NCBI GenBank assembly: GCA_016866335.1
Contig: VGMT01000013.1
Coordinates: 1 to 64,000 of the forward strand
Direction of reading: 5' to 3'
Source of the DNA: Bacteroidota bacterium
GTDB taxonomy: Bacteria > Bacteroidota > Bacteroidia > CAIKAF01
DNA length: 64,000 bases
Shown here: positions 17,624 to 27,004 of the stretch, in pieces
Position numbering within the stretch: the first letter of the stretch is position 1
Layout: every line of letters begins with the position of its first letter
The notes under the pieces: model-generated
Databases searched by the model: none
The model's input: only the letters and a program-made list of their open reading frames with translations
Told to the model about the DNA's origin: nothing
Translations under genes and position numbers: made by a program

Positions 17624-18582
17624 AATCCGTTGGTTTCGTGAAACAAAGCGTCAACAAAAGCGACTTTATCGAAGAGTTGCAAATCTTCCATTCCCTCGCC
17701 TACCCCAATGAACCTTACGGGAATGTTCATTTGGTCAGAAATGCCAATCACTACTCCCCCCTTAGCCGTGCCATCAAGTTTGGTGATGGCCAAGGCGGTG
17801 ATTTGGGTTACTTCAGAAAACTCCTTGGCCTGAAAAAAGGCATTCTGACCGGTAGAACCATCTAAAACCAACAGCACTTCGTGGGGTGCATTTTCTACCA
17901 CCTTTGACATGACCGCTTTGACTTTTGCGAGCTCATTCATTAGGTTTTTTTTATTGTGCAATCTTCCTGCCGTATCGATAATAACCACGTCAGAATTTCG
18001 GGCCAGTGCGGCATTTAAGGTATCGAATGCGACCGATGCCGGGTCGGCATTCATGCCTTTATCAATTACTTCAACGCCCGTTCTTTGGCCCCAAATTTTC
18101 AATTGATCCACGGCGGCAGCACGAAAGGTATCGGCGGCACCCAACAAAACCGATTTGCCCTGCTGTTTAAATTGCCAGGCCAACTTTCCAATGCTGGTGG
18201 TTTTTCCCACTCCGTTAACCCCAACCACCATAATAACATGGGGTTTTCTATGTTCGGGAATTCCCATGTTTATTTTCAGCGCTTCGTTGTCGCGCATCAA
18301 ACGGCCAATTTCTTCCTTTAAAATAAGTTGAAGTTCTTCAGAGCCCAAGTACTTATTTTGCGACACCCGTTTTTCTATGGCCGCAATAATTTTGGTGGTG
18401 GTTGCAACACCTACATCTGATGATAGCAAAGTCTCCTCTAAGGCATCCAAAACTTCGTCGTCAACTTGGGATTTTCCCAACAAAGACCGTTTAAGTTTGC
18501 CAAGAAATCCTTCGCGCGTTTTTTCTAACCCTTGGTTAAGGGTTTCCGTTTTCTTTTTGCCAAAAAAATCAAATATGCCCAT
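17620..18582 (-). CDS. ftsY: Signal recognition particle receptor FtsY
   Basis: SRP GTPase docking ribosome-nascent chains at the membrane. The NG domain shows GVNGVGKTTSIGKLA (G1), DTFRAAAVDQL, DTAGRLHNKKNLM (G3) and TKLDGTAKGG (G4). The short, lysine-rich N-terminus (FFGKKKTETLNQGLEKTREGF) is the Bacteroidota type without a long acidic A domain. Length 320. Cluster order rpmG-DUF4295-ftsY-rimO. Confidence 0.96.
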   Translation of the reverse strand: MGIFDFFGKKKTETLNQGLEKTREGFLGKLKRSLLGKSQVDDEVLDALEETLLSSDVGVATTTKIIAAIEKRVSQNKYLGSEELQLILKEEIGRLMRDNEALKINMGIPEHRKPHVIMVVGVNGVGKTTSIGKLAWQFKQQGKSVLLGAADTFRAAAVDQLKIWGQRTGVEVIDKGMNADPASVAFDTLNAALARNSDVVIIDTAGRLHNKKNLMNELAKVKAVMSKVVENAPHEVLLVLDGSTGQNAFFQAKEFSEVTQITALAITKLDGTAKGGVVIGISDQMNIPVRFIGVGEGMEDLQLFDKVAFVDALFHETNGL

Positions 18583-18588
18583 ATAAAC

Positions 18589-18619
18589 AAAAAAAGCTCC
18601 CTAAATAGAAGCTTTTAAA
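18589..18619 (-). terminator. Possible weak terminator between the DUF4295 gene and ftsY
   Basis: On the minus strand AAAAGCT, an 11-nt loop, then AGCTTTTTTT. The stem is AT-rich and ends in a T run, so it could reduce read-through from rpmG-DUF4295 into ftsY. Confidence 0.4.
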
Positions 18620-18639
18620 AATAGATTGGAAAGAACAAG

Positions 18640-18798
18640 TTAATTGCTCTTCAAAAAATCGTTGATGTTGTCTTTGTGGATTATCTCCTCTTTGAACTGG
18701 TAACCTTGACCTCCGCGGGTGCTTTTTACCATTTTAATCACTTTGGTAAAGTCTTTTCCTTTACCGGTTTGAAGTGTTGCTACTGTTTTCTTTGCCAT
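18640..18798 (-). CDS. DUF4295 protein, 52 residues
   Basis: Small basic protein starting MAKKTVATLQTGKGKDFTKV and ending NDFLKSN, a close match to the DUF4295 family found next to ribosomal protein L33 in Bacteroidota. It lies 12 bp after rpmG and 57 bp before ftsY. Size, charge and conserved context suggest a ribosome-associated role, which is inference. Confidence 0.85.
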   Translation of the reverse strand: MAKKTVATLQTGKGKDFTKVIKMVKSTRGGQGYQFKEEIIHKDNINDFLKSN

Positions 18799-18810
18799 GA
18801 GAAGTACAAA

Positions 18811-18993
18811 TTACTTGATTTCTTTATGAACGGTCACCTTTCTAAGGATGGAATTGAATTTCTTCATTTCCAACCTGTCGGGGGTGTTTTTCTTATTCTT
18901 GGTGGTAATGTACCTAGAAGTGCCAGGTTGACCACTTGTTTTGTGTTCTGTACACTCTAAAATTACTTGAACACGGTTGCCTTTCTTTGCCAT
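18811..18993 (-). CDS. rpmG: 50S ribosomal protein L33
   Basis: Protein of 60 residues, [18 protein letters not shown]..., typical L33. There is one Cys in the zinc-ribbon position and no second CxxC pair, so it looks like the C-minus, zinc-independent form. rpmB (L28), which often precedes it in Bacteroidota, is absent; the upstream neighbour is an unrelated membrane gene. Confidence 0.95.
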   Translation of the reverse strand: MAKKGNRVQVILECTEHKTSGQPGTSRYITTKNKKNTPDRLEMKKFNSILRKVTVHKEIK

Positions 18994-19069
18994 TTCAATG
19001 CAGATTTCTACTAATGGAGTGCGAAGATAGGTAAATTTCCATTTGTTTCAAGCGTATGGATGAAATATT

Positions 19070-20377
19070 TTATTTTTTGAAGAGAGGATGAGCCACCGCG
19101 GCTGCAATTCCTTTAATGCTGGCAAAATTCAAAGGGAATTCCAAAAAGACGTGCAAAAAACTTAATAAAAACAGGGCTTTCAGACCGGTTTTATAGCTGA
19201 TACCATAGAGAAGCAGTGAAGCCAACCAAACCAAAACAATGGCAATCAATGCTTTTTTGGGCATTTTATGCCATTGGATCAGGGAAGTTTTGCTAAACCA
19301 ATTAAGGTAATGATAGGTGTAGGCGAAGGCAATAAACCTCATCAACCCAATTCCCAGGGTGGATTGAAAAACAGCCACATCTGCCGAAGCCTGGTCGGCC
19401 AAGCTTAGGCCTCCGAACCAATTCAGAAACTGTCTATTGACTTCATAAAACGAGCTACGATAACTTTCTATGGTGTAAGGGGAAAGTTGACCAAGCTGTA
19501 GGTTGGGGAACCAAATGAAGGGTAAAATTCCGCAGATCAACAGCAAGCATACCGCTAACCAACCTGGCTTGCTTTTTGACTTTAAGGCTCCAAAAGCCAT
19601 AAATAATCCTGTAAATAAAAAGACATGAACAAGGGTAGGCAAAAAAACTGCGATAAATAGGGCGAATTGGGTTAGCCTTCCGGTAAATGAAATTTCAGGG
19701 GATTTTCCGTACGAAATGACCACATCTTGAGCATTTGCAACCGAACAGTTCGGGGGCGGATTCAACCCAAATCCGGACTTTACAAAAGAATATCCAACGG
19801 GATTTAGCCCTTCAAATCCCCGCCGAAAAAGCGCCGCATACTCTGTCTCTACACTTCCATTTTCGCGCTGCACCTGCATTCCCGATACCAAAAAATAAGG
19901 ATTCTCTTTCCATTCTATGGTACTTGCCACTACTTCTCCCTCAATTTGAACAACGGTTTCAGGGCGTTCAATTTGAAACAAAACCAACACCAAACCCGTA
20001 ATTGCCACCGCGCCTACCCGCTGGAATTTCGATTTGACAAAAACAAAGACAAAGGCCAACAAAAGGCTTCCAAGAATAATGTTCCCTCCCCAGCCGCTCA
20101 AGCTTAAGGTATTGATATTAGGAAACCATTCTGCACCAAAAGCACTCCAAACCAATAAGGCTCCCAAAACCACAATGCTTGGAAGAAAAATACGGGCGGC
20201 GGGTTCATCGGCAAGAAAATAATTGCGTTTGTGCAACCAACCTATTTCGGTTAGGTAGTGCAAGGGCCCTAAAACGGCATACGAGAATAAAAACAATTCA
20301 AAGGGCAGTACATAGGCCAAGCCCAAACTTAATGCCATCAGGCCTATGTTAAGCCAATCTATTGTTTTGGTATTCAT
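19070..20377 (-). CDS. Polytopic membrane protein of unknown function
   Basis: Protein of 435 residues with several transmembrane helices in each half. A soluble segment at about 140-225 contains two cysteines and beta-like sequence (VQIEGEVVASTIEW, GLNPPPNCSVANAQD). Conserved-looking polar spots inside helices are LGPLHYLTEIGWLHKR near the N-terminus, AYTYHYLNWFSK and FLHVFLEFPLN near the C-terminus; the repeated His/Glu could be catalytic or metal-binding. I recognise no family. Single gene on the minus strand. Confidence 0.6.
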   Translation of the reverse strand: MNTKTIDWLNIGLMALSLGLAYVLPFELFLFSYAVLGPLHYLTEIGWLHKRNYFLADEPAARIFLPSIVVLGALLVWSAFGAEWFPNINTLSLSGWGGNIILGSLLLAFVFVFVKSKFQRVGAVAITGLVLVLFQIERPETVVQIEGEVVASTIEWKENPYFLVSGMQVQRENGSVETEYAALFRRGFEGLNPVGYSFVKSGFGLNPPPNCSVANAQDVVISYGKSPEISFTGRLTQFALFIAVFLPTLVHVFLFTGLFMAFGALKSKSKPGWLAVCLLLICGILPFIWFPNLQLGQLSPYTIESYRSSFYEVNRQFLNWFGGLSLADQASADVAVFQSTLGIGLMRFIAFAYTYHYLNWFSKTSLIQWHKMPKKALIAIVLVWLASLLLYGISYKTGLKALFLLSFLHVFLEFPLNFASIKGIAAAVAHPLFKK

Positions 20378-20387
20378 AGAATTGAAT

Positions 20388-21377
20388 TTAACCGAAGGTA
20401 GGTAAGCCTGGATTGTTGTTTAAAATTGATTCCAGCGCCGCTATTGCCTCTGAATTCAATTTTTCGGTATGTTGAAGGGTTGCCAGGTTTTCACTTAACT
20501 GTTCAGGTTTGGTTGCCCCCAAAATAACGGTACTCACATTTTGATTTTTTAGGCACCAAGCAATGGCAAGTTGGGGCAGGCTCATTTGTAGTTCAGAAGC
20601 TAATTCCCCGATTTTTTTAACCTTCTGAATTTTAGCCTCGGCCGATTCTCCAGTCAGCATGTCTTTTAGCCATTGCATATCTGCCAAGTCGGTTCTTGTT
20701 CCTCCGGGCGCGCCCTGGTTGTATTTTCCGGTTAACAATCCACTTGCCAAAGGCGACCAAATGGTGGTACCCATTCCAAGGCGGGAATACAAATTACGGT
20801 ACTCACGCTCTACCCTTTCCCGATGAAACATATTGTATTGGGGCTGTTCCATGGTTGGCGGTATCAAATGATGCTGCCGGGCGATGGCATGGGCTTCCAC
20901 TATATCGGCGGCTTCCCATTCGCTGCTACCCCAATACAGTATTTTCCCTTGACGAACCAAGGTATCCATGGTATAAACCGTTTCTTCTATGGGCGTATTT
21001 TTGTCAGATCTATGGCAAAAATACAGGTCTAGATATTCTACCTGAAGACGTTTTAAAGCTGCATGACAGGCTTCTGTTACATGCTTCCGATTTAAACCGG
21101 TTTGGTTAGGATGGCTGCCCCCCCAGTATACTTTTGAGGAAACCACAAACCGATCTCTCCCCCATCCCGATTGCTTTAAAATTCGGCCCATTACTTCTTC
21201 CGACTTTCCATGGGCATACACCTCGGCATTGTCGAAAAAGTTGACTCCCAAATCAAAAGCCTGATGCATCAGTTTTTTGGCCGTTTCATCTGAAATTTGA
21301 TGACCAAACGTAACCCAACTGCCAAACGATAGGGCAGAAACCTGCAATCCTGATTTTCCTAATCTGCGGTATTCCAT
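20388..21377 (-). CDS. Aldo/keto reductase (Kv-beta / YghZ-like)
   Basis: TIM-barrel NADPH oxidoreductase. Catalytic tetrad positions are visible in FFDNAEVYAHG (Asp, Tyr), VSSKVYWGG (Lys) and YFCHRSD (His). Segments such as GSSEWEAADI and WSPLASGLLTGKYN match the voltage-gated K+ channel beta-subunit-like group. The ATG at 21375-21377 is preferred to the TTG two codons earlier; a TACTTTTG box ends 3 nt before it. Length 329. Substrate unknown. Confidence 0.9.
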   Translation of the reverse strand: MEYRRLGKSGLQVSALSFGSWVTFGHQISDETAKKLMHQAFDLGVNFFDNAEVYAHGKSEEVMGRILKQSGWGRDRFVVSSKVYWGGSHPNQTGLNRKHVTEACHAALKRLQVEYLDLYFCHRSDKNTPIEETVYTMDTLVRQGKILYWGSSEWEAADIVEAHAIARQHHLIPPTMEQPQYNMFHRERVEREYRNLYSRLGMGTTIWSPLASGLLTGKYNQGAPGGTRTDLADMQWLKDMLTGESAEAKIQKVKKIGELASELQMSLPQLAIAWCLKNQNVSTVILGATKPEQLSENLATLQHTEKLNSEAIAALESILNNNPGLPTFG

Positions 21378-21380
21378 ACT

Positions 21381-21388
21381 CAAAAGTA
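21381..21388 (-). promoter_or_regulatory. Candidate aldo/keto reductase promoter, -7 box TACTTTTG
   Basis: TAnnTTTG match on the minus strand, 3 nt from the ATG; predicts a leaderless transcript. Confidence 0.42.
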
Positions 21389-21475
21389 AGAAGGTTTTTA
21401 GGTTTTACTCTATTGAAAAAACAAAGGATGTCGGAACCAAGGTCCAGCAACTCTGCGCTTCTACCTTCAGAAATG

Positions 21476-21483
21476 TATCTTTG
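21476..21483 (+). promoter_or_regulatory. Candidate ompH promoter, -7 box TATCTTTG
   Basis: TATCTTTG 16 nt upstream of the OmpH ATG, in the divergent spacer with the aldo/keto reductase. Confidence 0.5.
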
Positions 21484-21499
21484 ATGAAAATTTTACAAC

Positions 21500-22108
21500 A
21501 TGAAGTCCATCCAAACCTATTTAAACATTGCCTTAGGCATTGCCGTAGCTGTTTTGTTTTTCTTGCATTTTAAAGGCGCAGAAGGCAATGGCAAGGCCAT
21601 TGGCGCCTCGTTGACCGACTCTTTATCAAACCCCGGTCAAGGCCTTAAAATAGCTTACGTAAATGGAGACAGCATGATGTCTAGCTACGGCCTAATGAAA
21701 GACCTTGAAGCAAAATTCATTCAAGATAATATGGTCAGGGAGTCCAAACTAAAATCTGCCCAAACCAAACTTGAGCAGCAATACCGGAATTATCAAAACG
21801 AGGTTAGCACCCTAACGGCTCGTGAGAGGGGCAAAAAAGAAGAACAACTTCAGTTGGCCCAACAACAATTGATGGCCGATCAGCAAGAACTTAGCCAAAA
21901 TGCCGCCATGCAAGAAGCCGAAATGTACGAGCAGATTCAAGACAGCCTTCAAGCATTTTTCAAGGAATTTGGAAAGGAGTTGGGGGTTGATTATGTCTTG
22001 GCCACTCAAAAAGGCTCTGGAATTCTGTTTACAAATCCTTCATTGGATGTTACCGGCCCTGCTATCGAAAGGTTAAACCAACGCTACCAAGCCGGAAAAG
22101 CGAAGTAA
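21500..22108 (+). CDS. OmpH/Skp family periplasmic chaperone-like protein
   Basis: Protein of 202 residues. Residues about 8-24 form one hydrophobic signal or anchor segment. The body begins with the OmpH-like strand KIAYVNGDSMMSSYGLMKDLE, continues as a long Gln/Glu/Lys-rich coiled coil (residues 70-150), and ends in the family's closing strand (DYVLATQKGSGILFTNPSLDVT). It probably binds unfolded outer-membrane proteins. The following peptidase gene starts at its stop codon. Confidence 0.85.
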   Translation: MKSIQTYLNIALGIAVAVLFFLHFKGAEGNGKAIGASLTDSLSNPGQGLKIAYVNGDSMMSSYGLMKDLEAKFIQDNMVRESKLKSAQTKLEQQYRNYQNEVSTLTARERGKKEEQLQLAQQQLMADQQELSQNAAMQEAEMYEQIQDSLQAFFKEFGKELGVDYVLATQKGSGILFTNPSLDVTGPAIERLNQRYQAGKAK

Positions 22109-23979
22109 TGCGTATGGCCATCGTCCCCTTGCCCTGTTCTCTTTTACGCTTTCCCCTTTTGATTTTAGCCCTTTTTACCTATTTAATGGGGGCATCTTCA
22201 GGGTTGAATTCTCCTCCATCTTATTGGCAACTTGAAGTTCATTATTCCATGTCGGTGATGCTTGATACCTCCGATCACAAATTAACTGGATCGCAGAAGC
22301 TTAGCATAAAAAACACCTCGCCCGATACCCTAAACGAGCTGTTTTATCATTTGTACTACAATGCATTTCAACCGGGTTCGGCCATGGATGTGCGCAGCCG
22401 TAGTTTGCCCGATCCCGACCGAAGGGTTGGCAGCCGTATTCAAGGCTTAAGCCCTGAACAAATGGGTTACCAACGCATTATTTCGGTAAGCCAAGAACGG
22501 AGCCCAATAAAATCCTTCTCCGTTGTAGGCACCATAATGCACCTTCCGTTAAGCAAACCGCTTTTACCCGGTGAAGAAACCCAAATTGAACTGCAATTTG
22601 AGGCGCAGATTCCGGTTCAAATTCGCAGAACAGGCAGGCACAACGCCGAGGGCATCGATTTTTCAATGACCCAATGGTATCCGAAACTTGCAGTGTACGA
22701 TGCCAACGGCTGGAATACTGACCCTTACGTGGCCCGTGAGTTTTATGGGAATTTTGGAACCTTTGAGGTGAACTTGAAAGTTCCTCAAAACCAGGTTGTG
22801 GCAGCCACCGGACTCCTTTTAAATCCGGAGGAAGTAGGCCATGGGTATTCTTCCATTTCAAAGCCTTCCAAAGGCTGGTTGACCTATAAATTCAAGGCAG
22901 AAAATGTACATGATTTTGCTTGGGCCGCCGACCCCGACTACAAGCACGACACCCTTCGTGTACCAAATGGTCCTTTGCTCAGATTTTTCTATCAATCCGA
23001 TTCGACCTATGCGAATTGGCAGGCCTTAAAACCATATTGCCAGCAATTGTTTGAACGCATGTCGGCAACTTTTGGCCCCTACCCTTATCCCGTTTTCAGC
23101 TTTGTTCAAGGCGGCGACGGTGGCATGGAATATCCTATGCTTACCTTGATTACTGCCCGCGGAAACTTAGATGGTTTGATTTCTGTTTCGTTCCACGAGG
23201 CCATCCACAATTGGTTTTACGGACTTTGGGGGTTTGATGAAGGAAAATACCCCTGGATGGACGAAGGGTTTACCCAATATGCCACAGAATATATGATGCA
23301 TGCCATCCGTAAAGACGAACACCCTAGAAAATCCATTTTAGAAACCTACAAAATGCTGCTCGCTACGCCAAACAGGCAACCCCTAAGTACGCATGCGGAT
23401 TGGTATTCTACCAACAGAGCCTACAGTTTATCTTCGTACATCGGCGGAGCTGCATTTTTAGAACATCTTACTTATTTATTGGGAGAAGAACGCATGCCCC
23501 AATTTTGGAGAGATTTTTACCGAGATTGGAAATTCAAGCATCCAAATCCCGAAAACCTAATTAGAACTGCCGAAAAAGTAGGCGGCATGGAATTGGATTG
23601 GTTTTACAGGGAGTTCATTTATTCCACCCATACCATAGACTATGCTGTGGATTCTGTTTGGAAATCAGGCAATGGAATTAAAATCAGGCTAGAAAACAAA
23701 GGGAGTTTTCCTATGCCCCTGCGCCTACGAATTGGTTTGAAAGACGGGAATGCTCAAAACATCTTGATTCCACTTGATGTTCAGCGGCTGAAATCCATTC
23801 TTGACCCAGAACTCAGAACCCTTAGTACATCTGCCCCGCTAAAGGATTGGGTATGGGTAGAATCTACCTACACGTTTGAGCTTCCTATTGGTTTTCAGAA
23901 TGTTCAGTCTATAACCATTGACCCCGATGGATATTTGGCCGACATAGACCTTGAAAACAACGTTAAAATTCTGCCTTGA
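22108..23979 (+). CDS. M1 family metallopeptidase
   Basis: Zinc aminopeptidase-like protein of 623 residues with a signal peptide. The HExxH zinc motif is SFHEAIHNWFYG, with the third ligand in WMDEGFTQYATEY; the exopeptidase segment GGMEYPML stands for the usual GAMEN. The N-terminal region is beta-rich (LTGSQKLSIKNTSPDTLNELFYHLYYNAF). No T9SS domain is evident at the end. Likely periplasmic or surface peptide hydrolysis. The ATG overlaps the OmpH stop by one base. Confidence 0.9.
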   Translation: MRMAIVPLPCSLLRFPLLILALFTYLMGASSGLNSPPSYWQLEVHYSMSVMLDTSDHKLTGSQKLSIKNTSPDTLNELFYHLYYNAFQPGSAMDVRSRSLPDPDRRVGSRIQGLSPEQMGYQRIISVSQERSPIKSFSVVGTIMHLPLSKPLLPGEETQIELQFEAQIPVQIRRTGRHNAEGIDFSMTQWYPKLAVYDANGWNTDPYVAREFYGNFGTFEVNLKVPQNQVVAATGLLLNPEEVGHGYSSISKPSKGWLTYKFKAENVHDFAWAADPDYKHDTLRVPNGPLLRFFYQSDSTYANWQALKPYCQQLFERMSATFGPYPYPVFSFVQGGDGGMEYPMLTLITARGNLDGLISVSFHEAIHNWFYGLWGFDEGKYPWMDEGFTQYATEYMMHAIRKDEHPRKSILETYKMLLATPNRQPLSTHADWYSTNRAYSLSSYIGGAAFLEHLTYLLGEERMPQFWRDFYRDWKFKHPNPENLIRTAEKVGGMELDWFYREFIYSTHTIDYAVDSVWKSGNGIKIRLENKGSFPMPLRLRIGLKDGNAQNILIPLDVQRLKSILDPELRTLSTSAPLKDWVWVESTYTFELPIGFQNVQSITIDPDGYLADIDLENNVKILP

Positions 23980-23994
23980 ACCAAGCTTTACTGC

Positions 23995-24002
23995 TACCTT
24001 TG
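23995..24002 (+). promoter_or_regulatory. Candidate ccmE promoter, -7 box TACCTTTG with upstream TTG
   Basis: TACCTTTG 18 nt before the ccmE ATG. A TTG at 23976-23978, 16 nt upstream of the box, could serve as the -33 element, making this one of the better promoter candidates here. Confidence 0.55.
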
Positions 24003-24020
24003 ATGCATAGGTAAACCGGT

Positions 24021-24413
24021 ATGAAAAAAATCCACATCGTTTTAATTCTTATCGTGGCAGCTGCCATTGGTGTTGTTATGGTTGCCCTGGGCAATTCTGA
24101 TTCGTATGCATCTTTTGCCCAAGCCATTGAAAACCCCTCAAGAACCTATCACGTAGCAGGCAAATTAGAGTTAAACGAACCCATGGTGTACGACCCCCAC
24201 ACCGAGGCCAATCTATTTACCTTTACCATGGTTGACAACGACGGAAAAAAATGCAGGGTTGCCCTACACAAACCCCGCCCCCAAGATTTTGAACGGTCTG
24301 AACAAATTGTGGTCATAGGTCAAATGGAAAACGATGTTTTTCAAGCAAAAGACATTTTAACAAAATGCCCCTCTAAATACAACGACGCCCCCACCCAAAC
24401 TGTGGAATTGTGA
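24021..24413 (+). CDS. ccmE: Cytochrome c maturation haem chaperone CcmE, Cys-type
   Basis: Membrane-anchored OB-fold haem chaperone of 130 residues: one N-terminal helix, then beta strands (YHVAGKLELNEPMVY, VVIGQMENDVFQAKDIL). At the haem-attachment site the usual HxxxY is replaced by CPSKY, a C-x3-Y motif known from variant CcmE proteins, for example in Desulfovibrio. Overlaps ccmF by 4 bp (GTGA). No other ccm gene is in the window. Confidence 0.9.
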   Translation: MKKIHIVLILIVAAAIGVVMVALGNSDSYASFAQAIENPSRTYHVAGKLELNEPMVYDPHTEANLFTFTMVDNDGKKCRVALHKPRPQDFERSEQIVVIGQMENDVFQAKDILTKCPSKYNDAPTQTVEL

Positions 24414-27004
24414 ACAGCTCTGATTTTTTAAACGAACAGCTTTGGCCCGGGCAACTGGGGAACGTTCTTATCCTCCTTGCCCTTTGCTCGGCCGTTTTCG
24501 GTGCCATTGCTCATTTCAGGTCAACCATTTACAATCTAGATTCAACCTGGAAAACCTGGGGCAGAATCGCCATGCTGGTTCATAGCAGCTCCGTTTTTGG
24601 CATCGTTGCCCTGCTCTTTGGCATTATGCTGACCCGGCAGTTCGAGTATTACTATGTTTGGAAGCACACCAATACTGCCTTGCCTCAATCGTACATTTTT
24701 GCTGCATTTTGGGAAGGACAAGAGGGCTCATTTTTGCTTTGGGCCTTTTGGCATGCGGTTATAGGATTGGTTTTTCTGCACAAGGCTTTCCGTTCGAATT
24801 CTGGGGTAATTGCGACCCTGCTTTTGGTTCAAGGGTTTTTAATGACCATGCTGCTTGGCCGAATTGTTTATTTGCCTGATTTGGGCATCGATTTCAACAT
24901 CGGCTCCTTCCCATTTGGTTTAACTAGGGAACATCCAACCCTAATGAACGCTCCATTTACAAAGCTGCCAGATTACTTATTGAATCTGGACGGCCGGGGC
25001 TTAAATCCAGCCCTTCAAAACTACTGGATGACCATTCACCCCCCTACCCTTTTTCTGGGTTTTGCTCTTACCACCATTCCTTTTGGATTTGTTATCCAGG
25101 CTTTAATTCGTCGAGATTTTAGCTCTTGGTTCCGAAATGCCTTGCCTTGGGCCTTTTTGGGAGTTGGTGTTTTGGGTGCCGGCATTCTAATGGGTGGCGC
25201 CTGGGCCTACGAAGCCCTAAGTTTTGGTGGTTTTTGGGTTTGGGATCCCGTTGAAAATGCTTCGCTTGTTCCTTGGCTGCTGTTGACCGCCGGCGCGCAC
25301 ATGCTGCTGATACCCAAAAAAACCAAAATCGTGCTGACCCTGGCCTTTGTATTCTTAATACTAGGTTTTATTACGGTTTTGTATTCTACCTTCCTAACCC
25401 GCAGTGGCGTTCTGGGCGATGCCTCTGTGCATTCGTTCACCGATTTAGGATTGACCGGGCAACTTCTTCTGTTCTTGTTTTTCTTTATGGCTCTTCCTGT
25501 GTACCTGGTTTTACCAAAACGGCAACGTTTTGTGTATCTGATTGCCTCCATCACCTTGCTCGCTTTTGGTTTTAGTAGCCAATTTTCGTCCATTTCAAAT
25601 GCCTTGTGGACCTTGTTTGGTTTGCTTTCGTTTGGTTTGGGAATTTTCAGTTTAAACCAGCGAATCAATCCAAATACCCCTAGCTTAGAAGAAAACGTTT
25701 GGTCGCGCGACTTCTGGATGCTAATGGGAGCTCTTGTTCTAACGGTTTCGGCCCTTCACCTTACTGTTGAAACCTCCAAACCGGTCATTAATAAACTTAC
25801 GGGAACGTCTATGGCCGTGGGCGACGTGGCCGCCTACAACGCGGTGCAATGGTGGTTCGGTTTGCTTCTGTCCATTGGAATGGGCGTTGTGCTCTATTTG
25901 ATGTACGGCAAAAAAACAGTTCAGGGCCTAGCCAAAGAACTCGGCAGAGTTGCTTTGGTCGCGGTAGCCCTTACCTTGGTTAGCTTCTCTTTGTACCCCA
26001 ACATGAAAGTGATGCCCGATGCGCTTCTTTTGTTGGGCGGCTGGTTTGCCTTGGCCTCAGGTTTCTTGTTTGTGGCCAAATTCATCAAAAAACACCCCTT
26101 GGCAGCGGGTGGCGGTTTGGCCCACGCTGGTTTTGGGCTGCTGATGGTTGGCATTGTAATTAGCATGGGCCAACAACAAAACGTGTCGAAAAACCAAAAC
26201 GAAATCAACCTGAAGGCATTAAACGAGGAGTTTTCAAACAACGAACACGTTATGCTGATGAAAGGCGATTCGGTACGCATGGCCAACTATACTTTGGTAT
26301 TTGCCAACGATACCTTGAACGGCTCGTTCGCCGAATACCAAATAGATTACTATTCCCATTCGGATGGGAAAAACGAAAAGAAGTTTAGCCTAAACCCCCG
26401 AATTATTTTAAGCCCCAGCATGGGGAACGTGGCCGAACCCGCCACCCGCCACTTTGTAACCCACGACGTGTTTACGCATATTTCCTATGTGGACCTGGAA
26501 AACCTAAAGCGAAAATCGGCAGGAATCGCTGCCCCAGAATACGAAGAACCCCAGCATTTTGAACTGAAAATTGGCGATACCGTTTATTCCTCAAACGCTT
26601 ACATTGTGGTTGAAGGAATCGCCTCAGATCCCAGAAATGCTCAAAGCGAAACCGACCCCAACAACCTGAATCTTAACTTATACCCCACCTTCACCGTTCG
26701 CGACCTGCAAGGAAACATCGATACCGTAAAACCCGCCTTTTTAATTCAAGGCCTCTCCCTGCAAACCATTCCCGACACTGCAAAAGGCAACGGATTGGTG
26801 ATAGAAGTTAAAAAAATAAATCCAAAAACCTCAACCATCGAGGTGGAAATGCAACGCAAAAAATACCAAAATCAAGATGATTTTATCATTATGAAAGCGG
26901 TGATATTTCCTTGGATTAAATTGCTGTGGGCCGGTTGCTTTTTGATTGCGATTGGCAGCCTAATGGCCGTAGCTGAACGCTTCAATAAAAATGGGCAGGC
27001 TTAG
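24410..27004 (+). CDS. ccmF: Cytochrome c haem lyase subunit CcmF
   Basis: Polytopic membrane protein of 864 residues that receives haem from CcmE and attaches it to apocytochrome c. The tryptophan-rich WWD region is GGFWVWDPVENASLVPWLL, with flanking conserved histidines (MTIHPPTLFLG). A large soluble domain after about residue 590 (NVSKNQNEINLKAL...) makes it longer than proteobacterial CcmF (about 650). The GTG start overlaps the ccmE stop. A final helix is near residue 840. Confidence 0.94.
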   Translation: MNSSDFLNEQLWPGQLGNVLILLALCSAVFGAIAHFRSTIYNLDSTWKTWGRIAMLVHSSSVFGIVALLFGIMLTRQFEYYYVWKHTNTALPQSYIFAAFWEGQEGSFLLWAFWHAVIGLVFLHKAFRSNSGVIATLLLVQGFLMTMLLGRIVYLPDLGIDFNIGSFPFGLTREHPTLMNAPFTKLPDYLLNLDGRGLNPALQNYWMTIHPPTLFLGFALTTIPFGFVIQALIRRDFSSWFRNALPWAFLGVGVLGAGILMGGAWAYEALSFGGFWVWDPVENASLVPWLLLTAGAHMLLIPKKTKIVLTLAFVFLILGFITVLYSTFLTRSGVLGDASVHSFTDLGLTGQLLLFLFFFMALPVYLVLPKRQRFVYLIASITLLAFGFSSQFSSISNALWTLFGLLSFGLGIFSLNQRINPNTPSLEENVWSRDFWMLMGALVLTVSALHLTVETSKPVINKLTGTSMAVGDVAAYNAVQWWFGLLLSIGMGVVLYLMYGKKTVQGLAKELGRVALVAVALTLVSFSLYPNMKVMPDALLLLGGWFALASGFLFVAKFIKKHPLAAGGGLAHAGFGLLMVGIVISMGQQQNVSKNQNEINLKALNEEFSNNEHVMLMKGDSVRMANYTLVFANDTLNGSFAEYQIDYYSHSDGKNEKKFSLNPRIILSPSMGNVAEPATRHFVTHDVFTHISYVDLENLKRKSAGIAAPEYEEPQHFELKIGDTVYSSNAYIVVEGIASDPRNAQSETDPNNLNLNLYPTFTVRDLQGNIDTVKPAFLIQGLSLQTIPDTAKGNGLVIEVKKINPKTSTIEVEMQRKKYQNQDDFIIMKAVIFPWIKLLWAGCFLIAIGSLMAVAERFNKNGQA

